A stretch of DNA of 64,000 nt from Alphaproteobacteria bacterium (GTDB taxonomy: Bacteria > Pseudomonadota > Alphaproteobacteria > Pelagibacterales > Pelagibacteraceae), in the NCBI GenBank assembly GCA_016870175.1, contig VGCG01000002.1, positions 25,392 to 89,391 of the forward strand, written 5' to 3'. Made by a program: the position numbers and the translations under genes. Within the stretch, counting starts at the first letter, position 1; each line of letters opens with the position of its first letter. Shown in pieces: positions 36,283 through 45,784 of this stretch. Under the pieces are notes generated by a model. It was not told the DNA's origin. It saw only the letters and a list, made by a program, of their open reading frames with translations, and searched no databases.

Positions 36283-37182
36283 ATGGAGTTAAACGGTATC
36301 TATACCGCGCTTATTACGCCTTTTAATAAAGACAATTCAGTAAACAAAAATGCTTACGAACAAGTAATTAATAAAGTAATACAAGATGAAGTTCATGGGG
36401 TTGTTGTAGCCGGATCTACTGGGGAAAATTATTCTCAAACATTAGAGGAAAGAATTAATCTTATCGAACTAACCAGTAAAATAATTAATAAACGAGTTAG
36501 CCTCATAGTAGGTATTGGTGGTGTCACTAGAACTGAAGACTCTATAGTTTTAGGTAAAAAAGCAAAATTAGTTGGTGCCGATGCTATAATGATTTCTTCA
36601 CCACCATACGCAGTTCCAACCAGCAAGGAAAATGCAATTAATTCATTAATAATAGATAATGCTATTGATCTACCAATATTACTTTACAACTATCCAGGTA
36701 GAACGGGTGTTCACATGGATAAAGAATATCTTGATATTATAAGTGTATCAAATAATTTTCGCTGGATAAAAGAAAGCTCGGGTGAATTAAGTAGAATTGA
36801 TTTTTTAATTAAAAATTACCCTAATATTAAATTATGTTGTGGAATGGATGATCAGGCACTTGAATATTTTCAAGCAGGAGTAAAAAGCTGGGTTTGTGCA
36901 GGAAGTAATTTTTCAGCAACAGCCCATTTAGCTTTATGGAAAAGTTTTGTTGTCGAAAAAAATTTAGAAAAAGCTAAAAAAATATGGAGTTCAATGCTAC
37001 CTTTAATGAAGCAATTAGAACAGGGTGGAAAATTTATTCAATCAATAAAACACGGTGTAAGCATTACCGGAATTGATGCAGGCATTCCAAGATTACCATT
37101 GCAACCTTTAGATGATAATGAAAAAATTTTAATAGAAAAAATAATTACTAAGATGAATAATTCTATTAGAGAAATTAATTGA
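36283..37182 (+). CDS. DapA-family (dihydrodipicolinate synthase-like) lyase
   Basis: The 299-residue TIM-barrel aldolase has the Schiff-base lysine K163 (WIKESSG) and the catalytic tyrosine Y135 (YNYPGRTG). DapA itself, hydroxyproline-pathway deaminase HypD and sugar-acid aldolases share this fold. Placement between a Rieske oxygenase and a DAO flavoenzyme suggests a catabolic, not lysine-synthesis, role. It overlaps the next gene by four bases. Confidence 0.8.
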   Translation: MELNGIYTALITPFNKDNSVNKNAYEQVINKVIQDEVHGVVVAGSTGENYSQTLEERINLIELTSKIINKRVSLIVGIGGVTRTEDSIVLGKKAKLVGADAIMISSPPYAVPTSKENAINSLIIDNAIDLPILLYNYPGRTGVHMDKEYLDIISVSNNFRWIKESSGELSRIDFLIKNYPNIKLCCGMDDQALEYFQAGVKSWVCAGSNFSATAHLALWKSFVVEKNLEKAKKIWSSMLPLMKQLEQGGKFIQSIKHGVSITGIDAGIPRLPLQPLDDNEKILIEKIITKMNNSIREIN

Positions 37183-38537
37183 TGTCTAAAGTTCATTTAG
37201 TAAAACGGTTACCAAAAGATCCTGGTCCTCCTGCGTGGAGAAGTATTATTCCAGATCAACCAAGATATCCTAAATTAGAAAATCAAATTATAACTGATTG
37301 GTTAGTCATTGGAGCTGGTTTTGCTGGCTTATCTGCTTCAAGAAGATTATGTCAAATTACAAACGATGAAAAAATTACTTTAATAGAAGCTAGCGAGGTA
37401 GCCGCTGGACCAGCGGGTCGAAACTCTGGTTTTATGATCGATTTACCTCACGAATTAGGTACAGGTACTTATAAAGATACCATTGAAAGAGATAAGCTTC
37501 ATATCAAATTAAATAGATACGCTATAGATTTTGCTCAGGACTCTGCAAAAGAATATTCAATGCCAGATGAAGCTGCAGAATTATCAGGTCGTATAAATGG
37601 GGTAGTTAATGATAATGGTGAGAAACATAACTTAGAATTTGCTAGACATCTAGATAACCTGGGTGAAAAATATCAACATCTTACTTCTGGTGATATGAAA
37701 GATATTACAGGATCTACATTTTATAAAGGTGGATTGTTTTTACCAGGTTGTTTGATGATACAGCCAGCTCTTTATATAAGTAAACTTGCAGCTGGAATTT
37801 TTTTAAAATTCAAAAATAGATTTAAAATTTATGAGCACTCACCAGCTATTAAATTAGAAAAAAATGGTGATAGTTGGATAGTAACAACTCCACAAGGATC
37901 TATTATTACTAAAAAAATTATTATGGGAGTGAATGGCCACGTTGAGTCATTCGGTTTTTTTGAAAAACGTTTAATGCATGTTTTTACATATGCTTCAATG
38001 ACCAAGAAACTTACAACTAAGCAACAAAAAATTTTAGGAGGTAAACCTAGTTGGGGAATTATCCCCTCTAATCCAATGGGCTCAACATTAAGAAGAATAA
38101 CAGGAATAAGTGGTGATAGAATTTTAATTCGTAATCGATGGACTTTTAACCCCTCAATTGAAGTTCCAGATAGTAATGTTGAAAAATTTGGTAAAGATCA
38201 AGATTTGAGTTTTAGAAAAAGGTTTCCAATGCTTAATGATGTGGAAATGGAATATAGATGGGGTGGTAGATTATGTTTATCTTTAAATTCAGTTCCAGCC
38301 TTTGGTGAAGTTGAAAAAAATTTATATTCGGCCTGTTGTCAGAATGGTATTGGAGCAGCAAAAGGAACTTTAGCTGGAATTGGTGCTGCTGAATTAGCCA
38401 GCAATATTCAATCAGTTATTGTTAAAGATATGCAGTCCTATGAACAACCAAAAAAATTACCACCAAAACCAATTTCTATTATAGGTGCGAATGCAATAAT
38501 AAGCTGGAGAGAAATGATGGCAAAAGATGAATTATAA
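37179..38537 (+). CDS. FAD-dependent amine/amino-acid oxidoreductase (DAO family)
   Basis: The 452-residue flavoenzyme has an N-terminal lead of about 40 residues, then the FAD motif WLVIGAGFAGLSASRR (about 42-57), TLIEASEVAAGPAGRNSGF (about 68-86), and a C-terminal FAD contact CCQNGIGAAKGTLAG (about 387-401). It oxidises a C-N bond in an amine or D-amino acid. It is the last gene of the Rieske-DapA-DAO transcription unit. Substrate unknown. Confidence 0.82.
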   Translation: MMSKVHLVKRLPKDPGPPAWRSIIPDQPRYPKLENQIITDWLVIGAGFAGLSASRRLCQITNDEKITLIEASEVAAGPAGRNSGFMIDLPHELGTGTYKDTIERDKLHIKLNRYAIDFAQDSAKEYSMPDEAAELSGRINGVVNDNGEKHNLEFARHLDNLGEKYQHLTSGDMKDITGSTFYKGGLFLPGCLMIQPALYISKLAAGIFLKFKNRFKIYEHSPAIKLEKNGDSWIVTTPQGSIITKKIIMGVNGHVESFGFFEKRLMHVFTYASMTKKLTTKQQKILGGKPSWGIIPSNPMGSTLRRITGISGDRILIRNRWTFNPSIEVPDSNVEKFGKDQDLSFRKRFPMLNDVEMEYRWGGRLCLSLNSVPAFGEVEKNLYSACCQNGIGAAKGTLAGIGAAELASNIQSVIVKDMQSYEQPKKLPPKPISIIGANAIISWREMMAKDEL

Positions 38538-38639
38538 ATATATTTTCTCAAACAAATATTTTAAAAATAAAATTGTTTATGATAAATTATTTTCTAAATA
38601 AAAAATCCATAACTGGTCAGTTATTTCTAAGTTCATAAA

Positions 38640-39047
38640 ATGAAAATAATATTAATAATGGGATTACCAGGATCTGGTAAAACTACTTTAGCTAATGAGT
38701 TGGCTCCAATGCTTAATGCAAAGAGATTAAATGCAGATGAGGTTAGAAAAGAGGCAAAAGATTGGGATTTTTCTGAGGAGGGAAGAAAAAGACAAGCTAA
38801 AAGAATGGCAGAATTTGCAAAAAAATTAAAAAATCAAGGAAGTTATGTTGTTGCTGATTTTATTTGCCCAACGCCGGAAGCTAGGAAGTTATTTTCAGCT
38901 GATTATACAATTTGGGTCGACACCATTAAAAAAGGAAGATTTGAGGACACTAATAAGATGTTTATTAAACCAGATAAGTTTGACTTTCATGTTACAACAC
39001 AAGATGCTAAAAATTGGGCTCCAAAAATATTTAAGGATATCAAGTAA
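38640..39047 (+). CDS. Small P-loop kinase, APS-kinase-like
   Basis: The 135-residue protein has a Walker A motif GLPGSGKTT (residues 8-16), RLNADEVRKEAKDWDFSEEGRKRQAKRM (about 29-56) resembling APS kinase, and VVADFICPTPEAR (about 71-83). It is shorter than CysC (about 200). It overlaps the nucleotidyltransferase gene by one base, so the pair is coupled. It probably phosphorylates a small molecule; the substrate is unknown. Confidence 0.78.
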   Translation: MKIILIMGLPGSGKTTLANELAPMLNAKRLNADEVRKEAKDWDFSEEGRKRQAKRMAEFAKKLKNQGSYVVADFICPTPEARKLFSADYTIWVDTIKKGRFEDTNKMFIKPDKFDFHVTTQDAKNWAPKIFKDIK

Positions 39048-39421
39048 TGGCTTATCAATGGGACAATAAAAAGCCGACCGCACAAATGTTAGGCAGATGG
39101 CAGCCATTTCACGATGGCCACTATGCATTATTTAAAGAAATTATAAAAAAAACCGGACAAGTTTGTATTCAAATTAGAGATGTTCAAGGAGTCGATGATA
39201 ATCCATTCGACTTTGAAACTGTAAAAAAGAATATTGAAGAGAGATTAGATCCTGAATTTAAGGGTCAATTTAAAATTATTTTGGTTCCAAATATTACCAA
39301 TATTTGTTATGGAAGAGGAGTTGGATATAAAATTGAAGAGATTGAATTACCAAAAGAAATCCAAAAAATTTCAGCTACGAAAATAAGAGCTATAATGAGA
39401 AAAGAAGGTAAATTAAAATAA
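39047..39421 (+). CDS. Small cytidylyltransferase-family nucleotidyltransferase
   Basis: The 124-residue protein has the nucleotidyl-transfer motif GRWQPFHDGH (about 16-25) and the closing ISATKIRAIM motif (about 108-117) of the HxGH family (CTP/ATP:phosphate transferases such as glycerol-3-phosphate cytidylyltransferase or nicotinate-mononucleotide adenylyltransferase). It is coupled to the small kinase, suggesting sequential phosphorylation and nucleotide activation. No sugar or lipid acceptor gene is near to name the product. Confidence 0.75.
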   Translation: MAYQWDNKKPTAQMLGRWQPFHDGHYALFKEIIKKTGQVCIQIRDVQGVDDNPFDFETVKKNIEERLDPEFKGQFKIILVPNITNICYGRGVGYKIEEIELPKEIQKISATKIRAIMRKEGKLK

Positions 39422-39447
39422 TTTTAAGTAATAAGTTAAGATTTAAA

Positions 39448-39639
39448 GTGATTAAAATTAAAAATTTTTTTTTTATAACAATTTTTTTAGTGATTGCGAT
39501 AATGTTAACTTTACGTTTTCAAGACTACAATTTAAAAAAAGCTATGGATGCCTGTCTTGTGGGAACTACAAAGTTAAATAAACTCTCAAATTTAGACGAA
39601 GCAAAAAAGTTTTGTGAAGATAAAATTAAAAAAAAATAA
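39448..39639 (+). CDS. Small membrane-anchored protein (63 residues)
   Basis: The GTG start gives a basic head, one hydrophobic helix (FFFITIFLVIAIMLTL, about 7-22) and a polar tail with two cysteines (C36, C56) that would face the periplasm. The two cysteines could form a disulfide. No family recognised. Confidence 0.5.
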   Translation: MIKIKNFFFITIFLVIAIMLTLRFQDYNLKKAMDACLVGTTKLNKLSNLDEAKKFCEDKIKKK

Positions 39640-39672
39640 GAAAATTAAATAATAATAAAATTTAAAAAATAG

Positions 39673-40092
39673 ATGAATATAATTAATTTTACACCTATCT
39701 CAGCTTTTACTGGTGGTGCTATAATTGGTTTTTCCGTCATAGTATTTTTTCTATTAAATGGACGTTTGATTGGTATAAGTGGAATAGCAAATAAATTTGC
39801 AACTGAAAAAAATAATAGATTTAATAATTTTCTTTTTTTAATTGGATTAATAATTGGTCCAATTTTATATAAATTTTTTGCAAAACAAGAAATTAGTATA
39901 GTAATATCCGACTCATTTATTTTACTCGCTATTGCAGGCTTATTAGTTGGTATTGGAACTAAAATTAGTGGTGGTTGTACAAGCGGTCACGGAATTAGCG
40001 GTATTGGGAGATTTTCTTTAAGATCAATTATAGCAACTATAACTTTTATGATTGTTGGTATCTTAACAGTTCTTTTAAAAAGTTTAATATGA
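39673..40092 (+). CDS. YeeE/YedE-type sulfur transport membrane protein, first half
   Basis: The 139-residue protein has four hydrophobic segments and the YeeE/YedE motif ISGGCTSGHGISG (about 99-111), whose cysteine is thought to carry sulfur or thiosulfate. It overlaps the second half by four bases; the two make the usual split pair (DUF395-like). Confidence 0.85.
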   Translation: MNIINFTPISAFTGGAIIGFSVIVFFLLNGRLIGISGIANKFATEKNNRFNNFLFLIGLIIGPILYKFFAKQEISIVISDSFILLAIAGLLVGIGTKISGGCTSGHGISGIGRFSLRSIIATITFMIVGILTVLLKSLI

Positions 40093-40502
40093 CTCGATTA
40101 GCTTCATTAATTTCTGGCATTATATTTAGTTTAGGGCTGGTTATATCTGAAATGATTAATCCAGAGAAAGTATTAGCATTCTTAGATTTATTCGGTAATT
40201 GGGATCCGTCTTTAGCTTTTGTGATGATTGGTGCCTTAGTAATATCATCACCATTATATCATATTATTAAAAATATAAAAAAACCTCTTTTTGCTGAAAA
40301 GTTTGACTACTCAAATAATAAAAACATTAATAAAAAGTTAATTTTTGGTTCAGCGCTATTTGGCATTGGTTGGGGATTAGCTGGTTTATGTCCAGGACCA
40401 GCAATTTCATCAATTGCTCTATTTAATTTTGAGTCAATAGTATTCGTTGCTTCAATGTTTATAGGATTTTATTTAGTCCAACCAGTAATTTCTAATGATT
40501 AA
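40089..40502 (+). CDS. YeeE/YedE-type sulfur transport membrane protein, second half
   Basis: The 137-residue protein matches the second member of the split YeeE/YedE pair (DUF6691-like), with the motif GWGLAGLCPGPAISS (about 95-109) containing the expected cysteine. Together with the previous gene it would move reduced sulfur across the inner membrane. A persulfide-dioxygenase-like gene exists elsewhere in the window (56557), but not adjacent. Confidence 0.85.
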   Translation: MTRLASLISGIIFSLGLVISEMINPEKVLAFLDLFGNWDPSLAFVMIGALVISSPLYHIIKNIKKPLFAEKFDYSNNKNINKKLIFGSALFGIGWGLAGLCPGPAISSIALFNFESIVFVASMFIGFYLVQPVISND

Positions 40503-40553
40503 GTTAATTAAAATTCATAGTTTTTTCAAATTTAAAGATTAAACATTTTAAGC

Positions 40554-41123
40554 ATGAGTAAAATTTTTTTAATATTTGGTCATTATGATCAAAATTCTTT
40601 TAATGCCGCGATCAGAGAAACTTTTGTAAAAAAAGCGCAAGACAAAGGACACAAAATTGATATCGTTGATCTTTATAAAGAAAAATTTAATCCTGTTTAT
40701 GCAGGTGAAAAGCCTGACGAAATAGTTCTAGATCATCGAAGAAGAATTGAGGAATGCGATACAATAGTTCTTATTGCTCCAATTTGGAATTTTAGAATGC
40801 CGGCAATAGTTGAAGGATGGATTGATAAGGTTTTAGCTCCACCTTGGGCATTTAGATTTAAACAATTATGGGGAAACTATGGATATCCAATTGGAAATTT
40901 AAAGAATAAAAAAGCTATAATATTTTGTACTTATGGCTCACCAAGATTGGCAATTACTACTTTTTTTCTAAATTTACCGATAAGAAGATTAAAAAGAGGT
41001 GTGTTTCACATGTGTGGCATATATAACATTGTCTATAGAAGATATTTTGCAGTACCTTTCGTAAGTGATGCTCAAAGAAAAAAATTTTTAATAGATGTTG
41101 AAAATACAGTTAATAATATTTAA
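40554..41123 (+). CDS. Flavodoxin-fold NAD(P)H oxidoreductase
   Basis: The 189-residue protein belongs to the NQO/KefF-type flavodoxin-like reductases: FGHYDQNSFNAAI near 7-19 binds FMN or FAD phosphate, and LIAPIWNFRMPAIVEGWIDKVL (about 72-93) is the classic flavin segment. It would reduce quinones or similar acceptors. It overlaps the next gene by 29 bases. Confidence 0.82.
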   Translation: MSKIFLIFGHYDQNSFNAAIRETFVKKAQDKGHKIDIVDLYKEKFNPVYAGEKPDEIVLDHRRRIEECDTIVLIAPIWNFRMPAIVEGWIDKVLAPPWAFRFKQLWGNYGYPIGNLKNKKAIIFCTYGSPRLAITTFFLNLPIRRLKRGVFHMCGIYNIVYRRYFAVPFVSDAQRKKFLIDVENTVNNI

Positions 41124-41568
41124 GTTTTTTATTTTATTTTTAATTAGTTTGTCGATTTCAAAAGCAGAATTAATAAATCCTAATAGTAATATAGAGCCAA
41201 TTGAAGTTATAAAAATTCAATTAACTGGTCTTAAAAATAACGATTTAAATTATAATGATTTTGGGATTAGACAAACTTGGAATTTTGCCCACCCAGATAA
41301 TAAAAAAAATACTGGTCCTTTAGAAAATTTTACTAAAATGATCAAAGGCGATGTTTATGGCGTGTTAATTGATCATCTTCAAAGTACAGTAAGCCTTATT
41401 AAAAAATCTAATGAGCAGGCTCAATTTGAAGTGATAATTTTAGATCAGAATAAAACCTATTATAAATTTTTGTGGGGGGTTGAAAAATACATTGGAGATG
41501 GTCCTTTAAAAGATTGCTGGTTAACAACTGTTGTCTCAAGCCCTATATCTTTAGGTAGTTCAATTTAA
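41095..41568 (+). CDS. Secreted DUF4864-like protein
   Basis: The 157-residue product has an N-terminal hydrophobic signal (about 5-24, ending near SKAE) and a body with QTWNFAHPDNKKNTGPLENFTKM (about 61-83), which I associate with DUF4864. The function is unknown. The ATG at 41095 is used although it overlaps the previous gene; a TTG one codon later is equivalent. Confidence 0.65.
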   Translation: MLKIQLIIFKFFILFLISLSISKAELINPNSNIEPIEVIKIQLTGLKNNDLNYNDFGIRQTWNFAHPDNKKNTGPLENFTKMIKGDVYGVLIDHLQSTVSLIKKSNEQAQFEVIILDQNKTYYKFLWGVEKYIGDGPLKDCWLTTVVSSPISLGSSI

Positions 41569-41625
41569 TTTGTCACAGGTGTAATTTTGTTTCTGTTCTA
41601 ATAAAAATTTAGTAGAAATCATTTT

Positions 41626-44058
41626 ATGAAATCAAAAGCAAAAGTAGTAGTGGTAGGAGGGGGAGTTGTCGGAGTTAGCGCTCTTTATCATTTAGCAAAA
41701 AAAGGTTGGTCCGATGTAGTGCTTATAGAGAGAAAAGAATTAACTTCTGGATCCACATGGCATGCTGCTGGATTATTACCATTGTTTAATATGAGTTATT
41801 CAGTAGGACAATTGCATAAGTATGCGGTCAATCTTTATAAAAAATTAGAGGAAGAAACAGGAAAAAATGTTGGATTTAGCGCTGTATCAAATATTCGACT
41901 AGCCAGCACGAGAGATCGTATGGATGAATATCATCAATACGCAGGTGTAGCAAAAACAATAGGTGTAGATGTAAAATTTTTAACACCTCAACAAGTTAAA
42001 GAAATTTGGCCATTATGCCGTGTAGATGATTTAGTAGGTGCAATACAGCATCCTGAGGATGGCTATATTCAGCCAGCTGATTTAACGCAAGCACTTGCAA
42101 CAGGTGCAAGAAATATGGGTGCTGAGATTTATAGAAACACTATAGTTTTAGCAATGAAACAAAAAAGAGATGGCTGGATAGTTGAAACAGATAAAGGCTC
42201 AATTGAAAGTGAACATGTTATTTCCTGTTCAGGAAACTTTGCTAGACAAACTGGAAAAATGGTTGGCTTGGATATTCCAGTTATTCCAGTTGAACACCAG
42301 TATATTGTAACTGAACCTCATCCAGAAATTTTAAAAAGAAAAAAAGCAGGCTTACCAGAAATGGGAGTTTTAAGAGACAGTGATAGTAGGTGGTATATGA
42401 GAGAAGAAGCTGGAGGATTAATTTTAGGGCCATATGAAGATGGGGCTCCAGCTTGTTACCTTAATGGACCATCAAAGGACTCAGAGTTTGAATTGTTTCA
42501 AGAAGATCTAGATAGATTGGCACCACACATTGAAGGAGCAATTCATCGGGTACCTGCGTTTGGAGAGGTTGGAGTCAAAAAAGTTTATAATGGAGCTATC
42601 TGTTACACACCAGATGGTAATCCAATAGTAGGTCCCGCTTGGGGACTTAAAAATTTCTGGATTAATGAAGGACACAGTTTTGGAATAACTGCTGCAGGAG
42701 GTGCTGGTTGGCAATTAGCTGAATGGATTATAGATGGTGAACCAACTATTGATATGCTTGGAGTTGAACCCAGACGTTACGGAGATTACGTAACTAAAAG
42801 TTATTTAAAAGCTAAAAATGAAGAAGCATATAGTCATGTATTTATTGTTCATTATCCTGATGAAGAAAGGCCAGCTGCAAGGCCATTAAGAACAGCACCA
42901 TGTTATGATCGAATGAAAAATTTAGGAGCAGTTTTTGGACAAAAATTTGGTTGGGAACGACCTAATTTTTTTGCAACAGATGGTATGGAACAAAAAGATG
43001 ATTGGTCTTTTAGAAGGTCAAAATGGTTCGAAGCTATAAAAAAAGAATGTCAAAACGTTAAAAATAATGTCGGATTATTAGATATGACAGCGTTTGCAAA
43101 ATCTAGAATTAAAGGACCAAAAGCTGAGGAATTTCTGGATTATTTAGTTGCAAATAAGCTTCCAAAAAAAATTGGAAGAATTAATTTATGTCATGCACTT
43201 AATACTAAGGGAGGTGTTCACTCAGAATTCACAATTATGCGCGAAGCAGTAGACAGTTTTTATTTAGTTTCTGCTGGTGGAAATTTAAGACTAGATCATG
43301 ACTGGATAAAAAAATGGATGCCAACTGATGGTTCAGTAATATTTGAGGATTTAACAAATAGAATAGGTGTATTGGTAGTAGCTGGACCAAAATCTAGAGA
43401 ATTGATGCAAAAGGTTTCAACCGATGATTTTTCTAACGAAAACTTTCAATGGCTAACTGCCCAAAATATTAACGTTGGTTATGCACCCGTAAACGCTATG
43501 AGAGTAAACTTTGTAGGCGAACTAGGATGGGAACTTCATCACCCAATCGAGTATCAGAATCATATTTTTGATAAACTTATGGATGCTGGAAGAAATTTAA
43601 ATTTAAAACCTTTTGGAATTAGGGCTATGAATAGCTTGAGAATAGAAAAATCTTATAAACTTATTGGTACTGAAATGTCGATTGAATACTCACCTTATGA
43701 ATCTGGTTTAGAAAGATTTATACATCCGAATAAAGGTAATTTCATAGGTTTAGATGCTTTAAACAAATGGAGAGAAAAAGGATTTGAAAATAAATTAGTA
43801 ACACTTGAAGTACACAACACAACCAATGCTGATGTTTTGGGTAACAACCCTATTTATCATAATGATAAGATTGTAGGTAGAGCAACTGGAGGCGAATTTG
43901 GATTTAGACTAAATAAATCAGTGGCTCTTGCAATGGTTAAACCAGATATTGGTCACGTGGGTCAAAAACTTAAAGTTGATATTTTAGGTACAATGCATGA
44001 CGTTACAATAATGAATGAAAGTCCTTATGATCCAGAAAACAAACTTTTAAGAGCATAA
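41626..44058 (+). CDS. Dimethylglycine dehydrogenase-type flavoenzyme (DAO + GcvT)
   Basis: The 810-residue enzyme has a FAD motif [20 protein letters not shown] (about 8-27), the covalent-flavin segment [14 protein letters not shown] (H46 is the likely linkage residue), an FAO_M linker (about 375-430) and a C-terminal GcvT folate domain (about 440-810). It removes a methyl group from dimethylglycine (or sarcosine) with methylene-THF as product. The immediate downstream etfB-etfA-ETF-QO genes, with a one-base overlap, show that electrons go to ETF and then quinone. Confidence 0.88.
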   Translation: MKSKAKVVVVGGGVVGVSALYHLAKKGWSDVVLIERKELTSGSTWHAAGLLPLFNMSYSVGQLHKYAVNLYKKLEEETGKNVGFSAVSNIRLASTRDRMDEYHQYAGVAKTIGVDVKFLTPQQVKEIWPLCRVDDLVGAIQHPEDGYIQPADLTQALATGARNMGAEIYRNTIVLAMKQKRDGWIVETDKGSIESEHVISCSGNFARQTGKMVGLDIPVIPVEHQYIVTEPHPEILKRKKAGLPEMGVLRDSDSRWYMREEAGGLILGPYEDGAPACYLNGPSKDSEFELFQEDLDRLAPHIEGAIHRVPAFGEVGVKKVYNGAICYTPDGNPIVGPAWGLKNFWINEGHSFGITAAGGAGWQLAEWIIDGEPTIDMLGVEPRRYGDYVTKSYLKAKNEEAYSHVFIVHYPDEERPAARPLRTAPCYDRMKNLGAVFGQKFGWERPNFFATDGMEQKDDWSFRRSKWFEAIKKECQNVKNNVGLLDMTAFAKSRIKGPKAEEFLDYLVANKLPKKIGRINLCHALNTKGGVHSEFTIMREAVDSFYLVSAGGNLRLDHDWIKKWMPTDGSVIFEDLTNRIGVLVVAGPKSRELMQKVSTDDFSNENFQWLTAQNINVGYAPVNAMRVNFVGELGWELHHPIEYQNHIFDKLMDAGRNLNLKPFGIRAMNSLRIEKSYKLIGTEMSIEYSPYESGLERFIHPNKGNFIGLDALNKWREKGFENKLVTLEVHNTTNADVLGNNPIYHNDKIVGRATGGEFGFRLNKSVALAMVKPDIGHVGQKLKVDILGTMHDVTIMNESPYDPENKLLRA

Positions 44059-44807
44059 TGAAAATTTTAGTCGCTATAAAAAGAGTAATTGATTACAATG
44101 TTCAAATAAGAGTAAAAGAGGATGGCTCTGGAGTTGTTACTGATAATATTAAAATGTCTACAAATCCCCCGGATGACAATGCTATTGAAGAGGCTGTAAA
44201 AATTAAAGAGTCAGGTAAAGCAACCGAAGTCATTGCTGTAACTATCGGGGAAGAAAAAGCCCAAGAAACCTTGAGAAAAGCACTAGCGGTAGGAGCGGAT
44301 AGAGGAATTCATGTTAAAGTAGATGGTGCGGTCGAGCCTTTAGCAGTATCAAAAATTTTGCAAAAAATAGTAAATAAAGAAAAACCTGATTTAGTTTTTA
44401 TGGGTAAACAAGCAATCGACGATGATTGTAATCAAACCGGTCAAATGTTAAGTGCGTTATTAAATTGGCCTCAAGCTACTTTTGCATCAAAGATTTATTT
44501 TAAAGATGACAAATTAGAAGTGGTTAGAGAAATAGACGAAGGTTTAGAAACAATCGAAGTGAGTTTGCCAGCGATAGTTACTTGTGATTTGAGATTAAAT
44601 GAACCAAGATACGCATCTCTGCCAAATATTATGAAAGCAAAAAAGAAATCTATTGAACAATTTAATATAAGCGATTTAGGAGTTGATATAACACCTAGAG
44701 TACAACAAATTAAAGTTGAAGAACCCCCAAAAAGAAAAGCAGGTATCAAAGTAGCAAATGTGGCAGAACTTGTTCAAAAATTAAAAAATGAGGCAAAAGT
44801 AATTTAA
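44058..44807 (+). CDS. etfB: Electron transfer flavoprotein beta subunit
   Basis: The 249-residue protein has the ETF-beta motifs [16 protein letters not shown] (about 8-23), [16 protein letters not shown] (about 36-51) and [14 protein letters not shown] (about 116-129), which bind AMP and contact partners. It overlaps the dehydrogenase gene by one base. ETF takes electrons from the upstream demethylating flavoenzyme. Confidence 0.95.
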   Translation: MKILVAIKRVIDYNVQIRVKEDGSGVVTDNIKMSTNPPDDNAIEEAVKIKESGKATEVIAVTIGEEKAQETLRKALAVGADRGIHVKVDGAVEPLAVSKILQKIVNKEKPDLVFMGKQAIDDDCNQTGQMLSALLNWPQATFASKIYFKDDKLEVVREIDEGLETIEVSLPAIVTCDLRLNEPRYASLPNIMKAKKKSIEQFNISDLGVDITPRVQQIKVEEPPKRKAGIKVANVAELVQKLKNEAKVI

Positions 44808-45761
44808 ATGGCAGTTTTATTAATAGCGGAACACAACAATAAAGAGCTTAGACCTTTTACTCTAAATTCTGTTACTGCCGCCTCTCAAATTGACTCGGAA
44901 GTACATGCTTTAATTGTAGGTTATAATTTTGAGGAAGCTAAGAAAGCATTAGCAGCATTGCCTTTAGTTAAAAAAGTAATTTGTGTAGAAGCCGATTATT
45001 ATGAAAATTTTATTGCCGAAAATTTTGCTCCAATAATTGTTAAATTGGCTGAAAATTATTCTCATATAATTTGTTCTGCTAATACATTTGGTAAAAACTT
45101 AATGCCAAGAGTTGCAGCGATGTTAGATATTTCTCAAATCAGTGATATTACAAAAATTATTTCATCAGATACATTTATAAGACCAATTTATGCAGGAAAT
45201 GCACTTGCAACAGTAAAAAGTAAGGATGATAAAAAATGTATAACTATAAGACCAACTTCATTTGATCCATGTGAAATTTCAGGAGGCACAGCTTTGATTG
45301 AAAACTTCCAAAGTAGTAAACAATTTACTTCAACAAAATTTATAAAACGAGAACAAGTTAAATCAGATCGACCAGAACTTGGAACAGCAAGAGTCGTTGT
45401 TTCAGGTGGAAGAGGAATGCAAAGTGGAGATAATTTTAAGTTAATAACTGCAATTGCAGATAAATTAAATGCTGCGATTGGCGCATCAAGAGCAGCGGTT
45501 GATGCAGGTTACATTAGTAATGATCATCAAGTAGGTCAAACCGGAAAAGTCGTTGTTCCAGATTTATACATAGCTGTTGGAATTTCGGGAGCCATTCAAC
45601 ACTTAGCTGGAATGAAAGAAAGTAAAGTAATTGTTGCAATTAATAAAGATAGCGAAGCTCCAATATTTAGTGTTGCAGATTACGGATTAGAAGCAGATCT
45701 TTTCGACGCACTCCCAAAGTTCTTAGAGGAACTGAACAAATTAAACACTATACAAAAATAA
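44808..45761 (+). CDS. etfA: Electron transfer flavoprotein alpha subunit
   Basis: The 317-residue FAD-binding subunit shows VVSGGRGMQSGDNF (about 202-215), AVDAGYISNDHQVGQTGKVV (about 231-250) and ISGAIQHLAGM (about 261-271). It starts directly after the etfB stop. Confidence 0.96.
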   Translation: MAVLLIAEHNNKELRPFTLNSVTAASQIDSEVHALIVGYNFEEAKKALAALPLVKKVICVEADYYENFIAENFAPIIVKLAENYSHIICSANTFGKNLMPRVAAMLDISQISDITKIISSDTFIRPIYAGNALATVKSKDDKKCITIRPTSFDPCEISGGTALIENFQSSKQFTSTKFIKREQVKSDRPELGTARVVVSGGRGMQSGDNFKLITAIADKLNAAIGASRAAVDAGYISNDHQVGQTGKVVVPDLYIAVGISGAIQHLAGMKESKVIVAINKDSEAPIFSVADYGLEADLFDALPKFLEELNKLNTIQK

Positions 45762-45784
45762 TCCTTACAGTTAAAAACTGACTT

